A stretch of 64,000 nucleotides of DNA from Phycisphaerae bacterium. GTDB taxonomy: Bacteria; Planctomycetota; Phycisphaerae; UBA1845; CAIVHJ01. This document shows positions 33,490 through 43,231 of the stretch, piece by piece. The translations under genes and the position numbers were made by a program. Within the stretch, counting starts at the first letter, position 1. Each line of letters starts with the position of its first letter. The notes below the pieces were generated by a model that was given only the letters and a program-made list of their open reading frames with translations, had not been told where the DNA came from and made no database searches. Where the stretch lies: NCBI GenBank assembly GCA_022072405.1, contig JAJVHX010000012.1, positions 149,807 to 213,806 of the forward strand, read 5' to 3'.

Positions 33490-34596
33490 CTATATCGTCA
33501 CGGTGGAGCGGCTTCTTTCCTTGGTATTGCCACCCAAGCCCAGTCGATCCATGGCTGAACTGCTATTAAGGTAGAGGGCGGCATCTTCTTTGGCGATGCG
33601 ACCTTCTCGGACCAGGGCGGTGATGGCTTGATCGAAGGTCTGCATACCATATTTGGCTCCGGTCTCGATAATACTGGGGATGAGGTGTGTCTGATTATCG
33701 CGGATAGCCCGACGGATGCCGTCCGTCGCCACCAGTACTTCGCAGGCCGGAATGATGGAACCCTTCAAATCCTTGAACAACACCTGAGCGATGACCGCCT
33801 GCAGCGTGTGAGCCAGTTGCACGCGAATCTGCTGTTGCTGGCGGCCTTCGAACATATCGACGATCCGTTCGACCGTTTGCGCCGCAGACATGGTATGTAA
33901 CGTACCCATGACCAGCTGGCCCGTCTCGGCGGCCGTCAGAGCGGTGGCGATGGTTTCATAATCGCGCATCTCCCCGATCAGGATCACTTCCGGTCGTTGA
34001 CGCAGTACATGTCGCAACGCACCGGAAAAACTGGGCGTGTCAGCCAATAGCTCGCGCTGCTCAATCACGCACTTCTGATTACTGAACAGATATTCGATCG
34101 GGTCTTCCAGCGTGATGATGTGGCGGCCGATGGTCTGATTCATGAAATTAATCATGGCTGCAAGTGTGGTGCTTTTACCCTGGCCGGTTGGGCCGGTGAC
34201 CAGGATCAGCCCCTGCGGTTTCTGGGCGAACTCATGGACTACATCCGGCAGTTGCAGTTCAGTGATGGTCGGAATATGACTGGGAATGTAGCGAAACGCC
34301 CCCGCCAGCGTTCCACGCTGATAATGCAGGTTGACGCGGCAGCGGGTCAGACCGGGCAGCGACAACGAAAAATCCACATCTTTCTGCCGTTGCAATGATC
34401 CCTGCTGATCGTCGTTCAGTAGCGGCAGGAGCAGCTCTGCAACCTGATCCGGAATCAGCGAACTGCCCGGTAACTGTACCAGGCGTCCATGAACATAGAG
34501 GCAGGGCGGGCTGCCCACCACCACCAGCAGGTCGGACGCACCTTGCGCGATGCCCTGGCGAAGCAGGTCCATCAATGGTGACGGGCAAGTGGTCAA
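33490..34596 (-). CDS. pilT: Twitching motility / retraction ATPase PilT
   Basis: 368 residues. Walker A is GPTGQGKSTT near residue 133, then the Asp box (IITLEDPIEYLF), Walker B (ILIGEMRDYETI), and His box (GTLHTMSAAQTVERIVDMF). Gln in place of the usual Ser in Walker A is a tolerated variant. A PilT beside PilB implies a machine that retracts, pointing to a type IV pilus rather than a pure secretion system. It starts four bases after pilB. Confidence 0.93.
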   Translation of the reverse strand: MTTCPSPLMDLLRQGIAQGASDLLVVVGSPPCLYVHGRLVQLPGSSLIPDQVAELLLPLLNDDQQGSLQRQKDVDFSLSLPGLTRCRVNLHYQRGTLAGAFRYIPSHIPTITELQLPDVVHEFAQKPQGLILVTGPTGQGKSTTLAAMINFMNQTIGRHIITLEDPIEYLFSNQKCVIEQRELLADTPSFSGALRHVLRQRPEVILIGEMRDYETIATALTAAETGQLVMGTLHTMSAAQTVERIVDMFEGRQQQQIRVQLAHTLQAVIAQVLFKDLKGSIIPACEVLVATDGIRRAIRDNQTHLIPSIIETGAKYGMQTFDQAITALVREGRIAKEDAALYLNSSSAMDRLGLGGNTKERSRSTVTI

Positions 34597-34600
34597 CTGA

Positions 34601-36343
34601 TTACACCTCCAGCGTCACGCGCAGGACTTCTTCAATCGTGGTCATGCCCTGGCGTACTTTGTTGATGCCATCTTCAAACAACGGCTTCATACCCAGTTTG
34701 GCGGCTTGCTGCCGTAACAGATCCAGAGAACTGCCGGAAGTGATCATGTCGCGCATTTCATCGTCCGGCAGCAGAAATTCATAGATGCCCACTCGGCCCA
34801 GATATCCGGAGTTGTTACACCTTTTACAGCCACGTCCGACATAGGTGGTGCGCAAATCCTGATAGCGGGAATTCTGCAGTTTATGCAGGGTGGATTCGCT
34901 CACCGGTATCTCGGTGGCGCAGAATTTACAGATCCGTCGCACCAGCCGCTGGGCCAATACGCCGGTCAGCGACGCCCCTACCAGATAGGGTTCGACGCCG
35001 AGGTTGTACATGCGGGTAATGGCTCCGGGCGCATCATTGGTATGCAGTGTGGAAAAGACCATGTGGCCGGTCAGTGACGCCTGCACAGCAATGACGGCCG
35101 TCTCGTGATCGCGCATTTCGCCGACCATGATGATGTCCGGGTCCTGTCGCAGCAGGGAACGTAGGATGGTGGCAAAGGTCAGATCAATTTTATCATGCAC
35201 CTGAAACTGGTTGATGCCGCGCAAATTGAATTCGACCGGGTCTTCAACCGTGCAGATGTTCACTTCCGGGCGCTCCAGCGCCGCCAGCACGGAATAGAGC
35301 GTGGTGCTCTTGCCGCTACCGGTCGGGCCGGTAACCAGCAGCAGGCCGTGCGGGCGGCCGATCTCCAGCTGAAAACGTTGGATCGTTTCAGCGTCCATGC
35401 CCAGTTCATCCAGACGCTTGAGGACCGTGCTGTTGTCGATGATTCGAATAACCACTTTTTCGCCGAAATGGGTCGGCAGAATCGAAATACGCAGATCGAC
35501 CGGCCGGCTTTCCATCAGCACATGAATACTGCCGTCCTGCGGCAGGCGGCGTTCGGAAATATCCAGCGAACTCATGATCTTGATGCGCGACACCAGCGCG
35601 GGATGCATGTGAAAGGGCGGGTGCAATCGTTCCACCAGCTGGCCGTCAATCCGGTAGCGGACGCGCAACTGTCGATCATCCGGTTCGATATGGATGTCGC
35701 TGGCCCGCTCGCGCACCGCCGAGTAGATCATGTAGTTGACCATCTTGATAACCGGCGACTCACTGGCCACCTCCTCCAGGTTGACCAGTTCCTGCTTGCC
35801 GCGCTCCACCACGTCGATGCTGGCGGACGCCTGATCCTCGATCAGATCCTCCAGTGCGATGCTGCTCTCATCCGGCAGGTGAGTCTGCAGGAGATGTTCG
35901 ATATCGCTGACGCTGGAGGCGACGACCTGCACGCTGCCTTCGACAAAGGCGTTGATTTCCTCCACCAGGTAGAGGTTGGTCGGTTCACTGAGCGCGACGG
36001 TCAAGACCCCATCGACAAAGAACAGCGGCAGCACATGATGTTTAAGCATGAAGCGGCGGGGGAGTATTTTGGCCACTTTCACGTCGACCAGGGCCGGTTC
36101 CAGGCGGGCATAGGGAATTCCGTGAGCGGCGGCGAGGGCTTCGACGATCTGGTCGGCGGTGCACAACCCCATCTGGACGATAATTTCGCCCAGCAATTGT
36201 CGAGGCCGGGTGTTTTTCTGCGTCTCCAGGGCCTGGACCAGCTGCTCTTTGGTGATCAAGCCGCGCTCGATGAGAATCTCACCGACCTTCTTGCGTTTGA
36301 TCAGTTTATTGAGCGCGTCATCGGCCATGGTCGTTGCCTGCAA
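34601..36343 (-). CDS. pilB: Type IV pilus / type II secretion assembly ATPase (PilB/GspE)
   Basis: 580 residues. The N-terminal MshEN/T2SSE-N region (about 20-165) can bind c-di-GMP in some relatives. The ATPase has GPTGSGKSTT near residue 336, TVEDPVEF, IMVGEMRDHETA and FSTLHTNDAPGAI; the tetracysteine metal loop CKFC ... CKRCNNSGYLGR lies near 485-520. It powers pilin polymerisation. The HD-GYP gene nearby makes nucleotide control plausible (inference). Confidence 0.95.
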   Translation of the reverse strand: MQATTMADDALNKLIKRKKVGEILIERGLITKEQLVQALETQKNTRPRQLLGEIIVQMGLCTADQIVEALAAAHGIPYARLEPALVDVKVAKILPRRFMLKHHVLPLFFVDGVLTVALSEPTNLYLVEEINAFVEGSVQVVASSVSDIEHLLQTHLPDESSIALEDLIEDQASASIDVVERGKQELVNLEEVASESPVIKMVNYMIYSAVRERASDIHIEPDDRQLRVRYRIDGQLVERLHPPFHMHPALVSRIKIMSSLDISERRLPQDGSIHVLMESRPVDLRISILPTHFGEKVVIRIIDNSTVLKRLDELGMDAETIQRFQLEIGRPHGLLLVTGPTGSGKSTTLYSVLAALERPEVNICTVEDPVEFNLRGINQFQVHDKIDLTFATILRSLLRQDPDIIMVGEMRDHETAVIAVQASLTGHMVFSTLHTNDAPGAITRMYNLGVEPYLVGASLTGVLAQRLVRRICKFCATEIPVSESTLHKLQNSRYQDLRTTYVGRGCKRCNNSGYLGRVGIYEFLLPDDEMRDMITSGSSLDLLRQQAAKLGMKPLFEDGINKVRQGMTTIEEVLRVTLEV

Positions 36344-36658
36344 TCAATATGGTTCCAGTTCGTCCGTGAAGCGTTGTTCCAGCCGCGTCAATTCCAGAAT
36401 TTTACGGAAAGCGTCGCTGACGTTCAGCAGTTTGACCAACCCCAACCGTTCATGACATTCGCGCTGCAGCCAGGTCAAGGCTTCCAACCCCTGGCTGTCG
36501 GCGCTGCCGGTGTGGGTCAGGTCGATCAGAAAATCGCGGTGTCCGGCATTTAATTCCTCGCCGGCCAGAACACGCAACTCCTCGGCGTTAATGCCCGCCA
36601 AATCGCCATCCACGCGCAGGACGGTGATGTCCCCGGTCAACTGTCGTTCAATGCTCAT
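36344..36658 (-). CDS. STAS-domain protein (anti-sigma factor antagonist-like)
   Basis: 104 residues from the ATG at 36658. It holds a single STAS domain: TVLRVDGDLAGINAEEL, then FLIDLTHTGSADSQGLEAL with the phosphorylatable Ser in the D-S-x-G-L motif (near 57), and a V-x-x-A-F-x-x-(I/L)-L-x-L-T end. It would be switched by a serine kinase and bind a partner protein. No kinase or phosphatase gene is adjacent. It overlaps the HD-GYP gene by 11 bases and abuts pilB, so it belongs to the pilus transcript. Confidence 0.85.
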   Translation of the reverse strand: MSIERQLTGDITVLRVDGDLAGINAEELRVLAGEELNAGHRDFLIDLTHTGSADSQGLEALTWLQRECHERLGLVKLLNVSDAFRKILELTRLEQRFTDELEPY

Positions 36659-38330
36659 CGTTATTGATCCGCCGCGCCCACTTGGAATAGACGCTGTCAA
36701 ACGCGGTGGGCTTTTTCACGTGACGCAGTTCATCCACCAGTCCTTCGTTTACCAGCTGGATCAGCGCTTCCACCAGCCGGGGGCAGAACTGCACGCCGGA
36801 GAAACGGCGGATTTCCGCCATCGCCGACGCCAGCGGCAGGGCACTGCGATACGTTCGTCCACTGGTCATGGCGTCGAACGCATCCGCCAAACCCACCACT
36901 TTGGCAATCCAGGGAATGGCATCATCGGTGAGCTGATCGGGATAACCCGAACCATTCAGCCACTCATGGTGGTGCAGCACGCCCGGAATAATATCTTCCA
37001 GTTGCTTGATGCCGCCGAGAATCTTGGCTCCGATTTCCGGGTGGCGTTGCATCTCGCGCATTTCTTCTTCATTCAACCGGCCGGGCTTGCACAACACCAG
37101 TTCGCTGATGCCGATTTTACCGACATCGTGCAGCAGGCCGCTGAGATAGACCCGGTCGGCCAGCGGCGGCGGGGCCCCGCATTTTTCGCTGATTTTCTTG
37201 CTGATCAGGGCGACGCGGTTGGCGTGGCCGCAGGTGTAGGTGTCCTTGGCGTCGATGCTGGCCACCAAGGCGTGCAACAGACCCATCAGCATGTTGTTCA
37301 GGTCGCCATAGAGCAGCACGTTCTCCAGGTATATGGCGCTGCGATCGATCACCGAGTAGAGCAGGCGGGCGTCAGTTGAATCGAAATCGCGATTGCCCCG
37401 GCGATTGAGCACCACCACCACACCCAGCATGCGCTGGTTGCAGATGATCGGCACGGCGATCAGGCGTTCCAGCCAGCTCCGGGCCCAGTCCAGTTGCGGA
37501 TAATCTTCCATCCGATTGATGATCAGGGCGTTGTTGGTCTGGCGGCGCATGGTCGGCAGGGAGTGGATCAGTTTGAAGATGGTCGGCTCGTCGACGATCG
37601 GCTCGCCGCCGATGATCAGCCGATCCTGCACTTCGAGTATCTCAATGTCGTAGAGAATGGCCGCGATGGTGGTAAAAGCCGTGGTGCGGGTCAGGTCTTC
37701 AAAGAGCTGACGGAAGTGGTCGCGCGGCTTCTGGGTGACCCGCATGATGGCGCCGACGCGGTAGATCAGATTGAGTTCTTCATACGCGTCGGTCAGTTGC
37801 TCGGTCATGAAGGTGATTTCATCCTGCTGATTGGTATCCTTCAGCAGAATCTGCAGATTGCGATGCAGCAGGTTGAGCACCTGTTCCACCTGCTCGCGGG
37901 TCAGTTTCAGTTGCTGGTCACCCCAGTTGCGCAGTGTGGCTTCATCCAGCTGCCAGAGGGTGCACAGCCGGCTGAATTCTTCACCCCATTGGCAATCAGG
38001 GGCGATCGAGCAGGCCACCAGCACCGCCGGTTGCCCGCCGCGCCAGTCGAGCGTCAGACAATGCAGATCCAGTCCGGGGACGTTCTGGATAGTGTGGCAT
38101 TTCCAGTCGCCGGAGGTGGAGCGGACCGCCTGGCCGATTTCGTTGCGAAACCCCTGGCCGTGGTTCCAGAGGGCTTTCCAGAAATTCGAGCTTTGCGGAA
38201 TCGCGCTGAGCAGTTGCCCGCTCGTGTTCCACATCGTACACCAGACCCCCAGTCCGGCCCAACCACTGGTCAGGTCGGCGAGTGTGTCGCGAAAAACCTG
38301 GTTCGAGATGTTGGGGGTCGCGGTACTCAT
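36648..38330 (-). CDS. HD-GYP domain c-di-GMP phosphodiesterase with GAF-like sensor
   Basis: 560 residues. The N-terminal third is unassigned (Trp-rich, DLTSGWAGLGVWCTMW). A coiled coil near 165-185 leads to a GAF-like domain (about 190-335), then HD-GYP (about 350-530). The catalytic set is intact: GHANRVA, LLHDVGKIG, and HHEWLNGSGYP (the HHExxxGxGYP signature). No membrane helix. It is predicted to degrade c-di-GMP in response to a small ligand. Its place inside the pilus operon, upstream of pilB, suggests local control of assembly. Confidence 0.9.
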   Translation of the reverse strand: MSTATPNISNQVFRDTLADLTSGWAGLGVWCTMWNTSGQLLSAIPQSSNFWKALWNHGQGFRNEIGQAVRSTSGDWKCHTIQNVPGLDLHCLTLDWRGGQPAVLVACSIAPDCQWGEEFSRLCTLWQLDEATLRNWGDQQLKLTREQVEQVLNLLHRNLQILLKDTNQQDEITFMTEQLTDAYEELNLIYRVGAIMRVTQKPRDHFRQLFEDLTRTTAFTTIAAILYDIEILEVQDRLIIGGEPIVDEPTIFKLIHSLPTMRRQTNNALIINRMEDYPQLDWARSWLERLIAVPIICNQRMLGVVVVLNRRGNRDFDSTDARLLYSVIDRSAIYLENVLLYGDLNNMLMGLLHALVASIDAKDTYTCGHANRVALISKKISEKCGAPPPLADRVYLSGLLHDVGKIGISELVLCKPGRLNEEEMREMQRHPEIGAKILGGIKQLEDIIPGVLHHHEWLNGSGYPDQLTDDAIPWIAKVVGLADAFDAMTSGRTYRSALPLASAMAEIRRFSGVQFCPRLVEALIQLVNEGLVDELRHVKKPTAFDSVYSKWARRINNDEH

Positions 38331-38353
38331 GTCAACGATTCGGATCGCCTTTC

Positions 38354-38746
38354 TTACACCGCGGCTTCGACAATCTCCGCCGCCTTGGCCAGCAGCTCAC
38401 GCGGGCTGAAGGGTTTGGGCATGATGGTGCAGACGTTGCAGTTGCCCAGCTCTTCCTTGACGATGGAGAAGTCATAAGCAGTCAGCAGGATGATCGGAAT
38501 CTCCGTCGTCTCCGTCGACGAGCGCAGCGTCTTGCACAGATCGATCCCCGAACCGCCGGGCATCTGATGATCGGTGATCACCAGGTCGGGCACCTCCGTC
38601 CGGGCGATCTCTAGCGCTTCCTGGGGATCCCGGGCGGTCAGCACCTCGTAGCCGGCGTGGCGGAATTTCATCGCCACCACATTGATGATGTGAATCTCGT
38701 CATCAACTACCAACACCCGTTTTGTTCTGGGCTGGTCCACGGTCAA
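38354..38746 (-). CDS. Single-domain response regulator (CheY-like)
   Basis: 130 residues. The receiver domain has acidic pocket VDDE near residue 14, the phosphorylated Asp in LVITDHQMPG near 57, Thr in ILLTAYD, and the Lys in MPKPFSPREL. No output domain. It lies between the TPR lipoprotein gene (4-base overlap) and the HD-GYP gene, and may pass signals to it, or act like PilG/PilH in twitching control (inference). Confidence 0.92.
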   Translation of the reverse strand: MTVDQPRTKRVLVVDDEIHIINVVAMKFRHAGYEVLTARDPQEALEIARTEVPDLVITDHQMPGGSGIDLCKTLRSSTETTEIPIILLTAYDFSIVKEELGNCNVCTIMPKPFSPRELLAKAAEIVEAAV

Positions 38747-40008
38747 CCTCCGCTTTCCGCCGGTGTTACCGGCAACAGACTCTGCCCGGCTGGGCGGTGA
38801 TTTCGACGCGGCGGCGGTGATGCTGCATTAGGCAATTGCGAGAGCAGCCGACGAGCCAGGGCCTGATCCGGTTCGATTTCCAGGGCGAATTGATAGTAAG
38901 CCCGGGCCCGATCCGCCTGACCCTGAGCCTGCCAGGTTTGTCCGATGAGCAACAACACCAGTGCATCACGCGGGTTCTCTTTGAGTACGTTTTCCAGCGT
39001 GGCCTGGGCGATGGACCAGCGTTCCTGCTGCAGTTGGATATAGCCCAGCGTGATGCGCAGGTCGGTACGCCGAGGGGCGATTCGCAGAGCCCGGTGGATC
39101 GTCTGCTCCGCGTCATCCAGTTCATCATTCTCCAACTGGCATTGGGCGAGCAGCAGCCAGCCATCCACACAGTCACTGTCCCGCTGGGTCAGCTCCTTCA
39201 GATAAGTTTCCGCCACCAGCATATCACCATTGATCAGATAGCAGTGGGCTAAGGCCAGCACCGCAGCTCGCGAGGCCTCCTCTTTCCGGGTTTCGGTGAC
39301 CGCCCGCAATGCGGAGAGGGCGTCGGTATAACGGCCGGCCCAGTAGAGATTCAAAGCAAATGCTTCCTGCAGCGTGGTGTCATTGGGTTGCTGGTACAGG
39401 GCCTGGCGATAGACATCCGCCGCTTCGCTGTAGCGTTCCTGCAGTTGCAGCGTTTCACCATACAGAGTGAGCAATCGTCGATCACCGTCGAAATCCGACA
39501 GACGCGATTCGATCAACGCCACCGCATCATCTTCGCGTTGCAGCGTGATCAGCGTTTCGCCTTCAGCCATTACGTAGTCCAGCTGGTCGGGCTGCAGTTC
39601 GGCGGCTTCGTGATAGCGCATGACCGCGTCCTCAAAACGCCCATAGCGCTCCGCCAGCACGCCCTGTTCGTAGCGTAATTCCGCGGTGGGATGCCCCAGT
39701 TCTTCGGCGGCTTGCAGGGTTTCGTGGGCCTTGCTCAACTCGCCGTTTTCCAGATAAAGCTGGGCCAGCAGCAGGAAGTAGGAAGGCTGCTCGGCATCGA
39801 GTGCGATCGCTTCCTGGATGCTGGTTCGGGCTTTCTGCAGTTGGCCGCTGTCAAACTGCTCACGTGCCAGCACAAACTTGAGCTTGGCTTTATGCTGCCC
39901 GAAACGGGCCGCCGCCTGTACCTTGGCTTGTTCCTGGGTGGGGCGGTTACAGCCTAAGGGCAACAACAGCAGGGCACTCAGCAGGCTGATGGTTTTGATT
40001 CGCTTCAT
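38743..40008 (-). CDS. TPR-repeat lipoprotein, possibly PilF/pilotin-like
   Basis: 421 residues. The first 20 form a lipoprotein signal with an LLPLGC box, so it is predicted to be anchored in a membrane. About eleven tetratricopeptide repeats follow, e.g. SYFLLLAQLYLENGELSKAHETL and DALVLLLIGQTWQAQGQADRA. The tail is Pro/Arg-rich. Directly after the secretin gene, this is where a pilotin such as PilF (which helps secretin insert and oligomerise) would be expected; PilF is shorter, so the assignment is inference. Confidence 0.85.
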   Translation of the reverse strand: MKRIKTISLLSALLLLPLGCNRPTQEQAKVQAAARFGQHKAKLKFVLAREQFDSGQLQKARTSIQEAIALDAEQPSYFLLLAQLYLENGELSKAHETLQAAEELGHPTAELRYEQGVLAERYGRFEDAVMRYHEAAELQPDQLDYVMAEGETLITLQREDDAVALIESRLSDFDGDRRLLTLYGETLQLQERYSEAADVYRQALYQQPNDTTLQEAFALNLYWAGRYTDALSALRAVTETRKEEASRAAVLALAHCYLINGDMLVAETYLKELTQRDSDCVDGWLLLAQCQLENDELDDAEQTIHRALRIAPRRTDLRITLGYIQLQQERWSIAQATLENVLKENPRDALVLLLIGQTWQAQGQADRARAYYQFALEIEPDQALARRLLSQLPNAASPPPRRNHRPAGQSLLPVTPAESGG

Positions 40009-40059
40009 CCGTGCACATCCTTATTGAACGTTCGCCAATTCCGTTTGGTTATGATTCAC

Positions 40060-43000
40060 TCACTGGCAACCGGCGGCTCCGGGTGTGACGCGCTGCGGGT
40101 TGTCCGGACAGGCGTCGAGACAATCAGCCGTGCCGTCACCATCACGGTCCGCATCGCTCTGGCCGCATCCGCATACACCGGGCGATACTTTCTGGGCGTC
40201 GCTCGGGCAGGCGTCGATGCAATCGGCCGTCTGGTCGCCGTCCGTATCCGTATCCAGCACACCGCAGCCACACTGGCCGGGAACAATCTTGCCGGCATCA
40301 TTCGGGCAGCGATCGACGCAATCTGACGTCTGATCCAGATCAGTATCCAGATCAGCGACACCGCATCCGCAGGCGCCCGGTTGGATTTTGGATATATCCT
40401 GCGGACATTCATCGTCGCAGTCGAAGGTATGGTCACCGTCGCTGTCCGTATCCCGTACACCGCACCCGCACACTTCCGGTGAGGTCTTATACGGATCGTC
40501 CGGACAGCCATCGTGGCAATCGACCGCACCGTCGCTATCCAGATCACCATCACCGAGGTCGCAACCACATACACCCGGTTCCGTTTTGTAGGGGTCACCT
40601 GGACAGAGGTCGGTGCAATCCGCGTAACCGTCGCCATCGAGATCGGCATCGACCACACCGCACCCGCAGACGCCCGCAGCCGTTTTGAACTGATCGCTCG
40701 GACAGCCATCCTGGCAATCGAGCAATCCGTCACCATCACGATCACGATCGGCCACGCCGCAGCCACATACACCTGGAGCGGTCTTGGTTGCATCTTCCGG
40801 GCACTGATCCATACAGGTGAGCGCACCGTCACCGTCGACGTCTACATCAGCAACGCCGCATCCACAGATACCTGGCGAAGTTTTGGTTGCATCATCCGGA
40901 CAGCCATCGCGGCAATCGAGGGCACCGTCAGAATCCAGATCGCCATCGGCCAAACCGCAACCACAGACGCCCGCTTCAGTTTTATCGGGATCATCCGGAC
41001 AGGTGTCGGTCAGCTCAGAGGTGTTGATCGCTTCGTTGACGTTTTCAGTTGTACCATCCTCGAAAGCCGCCAGTACCGCCGGAGCGGCCTGGCCGACCGG
41101 TTGATCGAATCCCGCGGGACCGAGTACCGCGTTTTCCTGCTGGTCGGTCGGAGTCGCAGCGTCGCCCTCAAAACCGTAAGGTCCGAGGTAGGCCTGACCC
41201 TCGATGGTTTCTGAGTCAGTTTCCTCATGCAGTTGTTGCTGGGCGGGGCGCATCGGCCGGCCGAACACTTGCGGTGGCAGACCTTGTTCCCGCAGGATGG
41301 CATTGTGGATGAATTCGCGAGTGATCGTACCGTCGGCATCCCAGGATCGCTTTTCCAGCAGTTCCTCGCGAAGTTTGAGCGCCTCCACAAAACGGGGGTT
41401 ATTGTGAATGGCCAGGGTGGTGTGCCACAATGCCCGATGTTTATGACCCTTGGTCGCTTCATCGAGGGCGATCTGGTAATTCGCCTGGGCGAGACGTTCC
41501 CGGCCATGCCACTGCATGCTGTTACGCACGCCGACCCGCACCCGTTCCATATCCTCGAGCACGCTCTGGCTGTAGTCTGCGTAATCATCTTCGTTGTCCA
41601 CGACATGCACAGTGAGCAGAATGATGACTTCTTCACGAATCGTTGAATCCGCGGTCGAGCCGAACGCCTGGCCCAGCACCGGTATGCTGCCCAGCAGGGG
41701 AATCTGCGACCGGCCGGCGGTGTCCACTTCGCGGAACAAACCGCCGATCAAAACGGTGTGGCCGTCCTTCACCAGTATGTTGGTGGTTACTTCGGTCGTG
41801 CGTTCAAAAGGCAGGCCCAGCGAATTCACGCCGCCCGTGCTGTCGCTTGGTGTCACGGAGAGTCGGACGTACCCATCGTTACTGATGATGGGCGTGAACT
41901 GGAGCTGCGTACCGGTTTCGAGGAAATTCACCGTCTGATTGGTCGTGGTCGTGCTCGTCGAGGTAGTCAGGTAACCATCACGACCGCCGACCAGCACCGT
42001 GCCGGTCTGTTTGTTCAATACCAGTACCTTGGGGTTGGCCATCACCGCGACATCCGTGACGGCTTCCAGGGCTCGGAGGAAGGCACTGATCTCGTCGCCG
42101 ACCAGGCCGAAACTCAATCCGCCGGAGGGGACGCTGCGGGCAAATTCCGTCGAACTGCCGAAGGTCAGATCATCAATCTTGCTGAGCGGGACGGCGTTGG
42201 TCAGCTGATTAAACTCGCCCCCCGCATTCACCGTCGAACTGCCGCCATCCGTACCGGTAGAACCGGTTCCGCCGGTGGAACCGCTGGTCCCGCTGAGGTT
42301 GACGCCATTGCGGATCACACCACTGTTGCCATTGGCCGCCGCCACCATTTTAAAATCCACACCGTTCAGCACGTTGAAATCAATACCCAGCGCGTTACTT
42401 TCATTGAGCGTGGCGCGCAGAATGGTCGCTTCCACCAGCACCTGACGCGGACGCTGATCGATCAGGGTCAGATTCTTTTCGATCTCCGTCAGATTTTCTT
42501 CGTAGTCCGTAATGGCGATCAGGTCTTCAATCGCTGCGGCCTGCACCGTGCCGTCGCCACCGGATGTTTGCGGTCCCAGTATGATACTGCCCTGTTCGCT
42601 GAGTAGCGGTTTCAGGAAAGTATCGGCGTCACTGGGCGAGATGTAATTCAATCGATAGGTGCGGGTCAACAGCGGTTTTTCAGCCTTTTCCAGTGCGTCC
42701 AGTTCTTCCTGGGTGTAGATGTAGATGAAACGCCCTTCCTGCCGGTAGGTCAAACCGTTCTGCCGCAGGATGTTGTCCAGCGCATCTTCCAGTTTCACGT
42801 CGTAAAGACTGATGGTCACTTCACCGGTGACGCCTTTGCTGAAGATGATGTTGGTGCGGGTCTTGCGGGTCAGCTGATGCAGCACGGTGTGCAAGGGGGC
42901 ACCGCGGCAGACCAGTTCGGTGATCATCCCGTCCTGGGTTTTCACCACGCTGCTGGTGTCCTCGGCTTCTTCATCCTCCGGGGGCGTGGTCGCGTCCGCG

Positions 43001-43170
43001 GGTTGAGACTCCGGAACATCAGTCGTCGTGACGGGCTGAGCCGGATCGTCCTGCTCCGGGCGAGTAAAGTTGAAACTCGCCTGAGCCCAGGCGGATATCG
43101 GCCAGCCCAAACCCACGCCTGCCACCAGCACTACACCTGTGACCGTTCGCTTGATTTGCTGAATCACCAT
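40060..43170 (-). CDS. Secretin (PilQ/GspD-like) with C-terminal thrombospondin-3-like repeats
   Basis: 1036 residues. The signal peptide ends near residue 29 (AWA). Next come an acidic linker, an STN domain (about 85-155; NIIFSKGVTGEVTISLYDV), an N1-type domain (165-255), and a Gly/Ser loop (290-320). The secretin beta-barrel domain covers about 350-525, with the VLIGGLFRE ... IPLLGSIPVLGQAFGS signature. After a helical segment and a linker, nine 33-residue repeats and a partial tenth cover 724-1036, each C-P-x-D ... C-G-C-G ... D-x-D-x-D-G-D ... C. The Asp ladders suggest calcium binding and the cysteines disulfides. The secretin forms the outer-membrane gate of the pilus machine; the tail has no counterpart in known secretins that I recall. 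Confidence 0.92.
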   Translation of the reverse strand: MVIQQIKRTVTGVVLVAGVGLGWPISAWAQASFNFTRPEQDDPAQPVTTTDVPESQPADATTPPEDEEAEDTSSVVKTQDGMITELVCRGAPLHTVLHQLTRKTRTNIIFSKGVTGEVTISLYDVKLEDALDNILRQNGLTYRQEGRFIYIYTQEELDALEKAEKPLLTRTYRLNYISPSDADTFLKPLLSEQGSIILGPQTSGGDGTVQAAAIEDLIAITDYEENLTEIEKNLTLIDQRPRQVLVEATILRATLNESNALGIDFNVLNGVDFKMVAAANGNSGVIRNGVNLSGTSGSTGGTGSTGTDGGSSTVNAGGEFNQLTNAVPLSKIDDLTFGSSTEFARSVPSGGLSFGLVGDEISAFLRALEAVTDVAVMANPKVLVLNKQTGTVLVGGRDGYLTTSTSTTTTNQTVNFLETGTQLQFTPIISNDGYVRLSVTPSDSTGGVNSLGLPFERTTEVTTNILVKDGHTVLIGGLFREVDTAGRSQIPLLGSIPVLGQAFGSTADSTIREEVIILLTVHVVDNEDDYADYSQSVLEDMERVRVGVRNSMQWHGRERLAQANYQIALDEATKGHKHRALWHTTLAIHNNPRFVEALKLREELLEKRSWDADGTITREFIHNAILREQGLPPQVFGRPMRPAQQQLHEETDSETIEGQAYLGPYGFEGDAATPTDQQENAVLGPAGFDQPVGQAAPAVLAAFEDGTTENVNEAINTSELTDTCPDDPDKTEAGVCGCGLADGDLDSDGALDCRDGCPDDATKTSPGICGCGVADVDVDGDGALTCMDQCPEDATKTAPGVCGCGVADRDRDGDGLLDCQDGCPSDQFKTAAGVCGCGVVDADLDGDGYADCTDLCPGDPYKTEPGVCGCDLGDGDLDSDGAVDCHDGCPDDPYKTSPEVCGCGVRDTDSDGDHTFDCDDECPQDISKIQPGACGCGVADLDTDLDQTSDCVDRCPNDAGKIVPGQCGCGVLDTDTDGDQTADCIDACPSDAQKVSPGVCGCGQSDADRDGDGTADCLDACPDNPQRVTPGAAGCQ
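40063..41001 (-). repeat. 99-bp coding repeats (nine full copies plus a partial one)
   Basis: The repeats encode the Asp/Cys-rich tail of the secretin. The unit is 33 residues, with a C-P-(D/E/S/N)-D start, K-T/I, a CGCG core and a DxDxDGD acidic ladder. At DNA level copies have diverged at many third positions, so the array is old and kept by selection rather than a fresh expansion. Confidence 0.9.
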
Positions 43171-43231
43171 CGGGTGATCTCCTGTTCAACGCTTCGGCGG
43201 GAGACACGGGGACCAGCTCCACGCCAGGCGA

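Noticed and set aside
35195-36553. Forward open frame of 452 codons
   Set aside because: Antisense to pilB and the STAS gene; no motifs, no ribosome-binding site, and the reverse frame is unmistakable.
40063-41001. Regularly spaced repeats as a CRISPR-like array
   Set aside because: The period is exactly 99 bases with no conserved-repeat/unique-spacer alternation, and the units translate into a consistent 33-residue module.
40513-41214. Forward open frame of 233 codons with Thr/Ile repeats
   Set aside because: Antisense of the secretin repeat array; its repetitive look only mirrors the 99-bp coding repeats.
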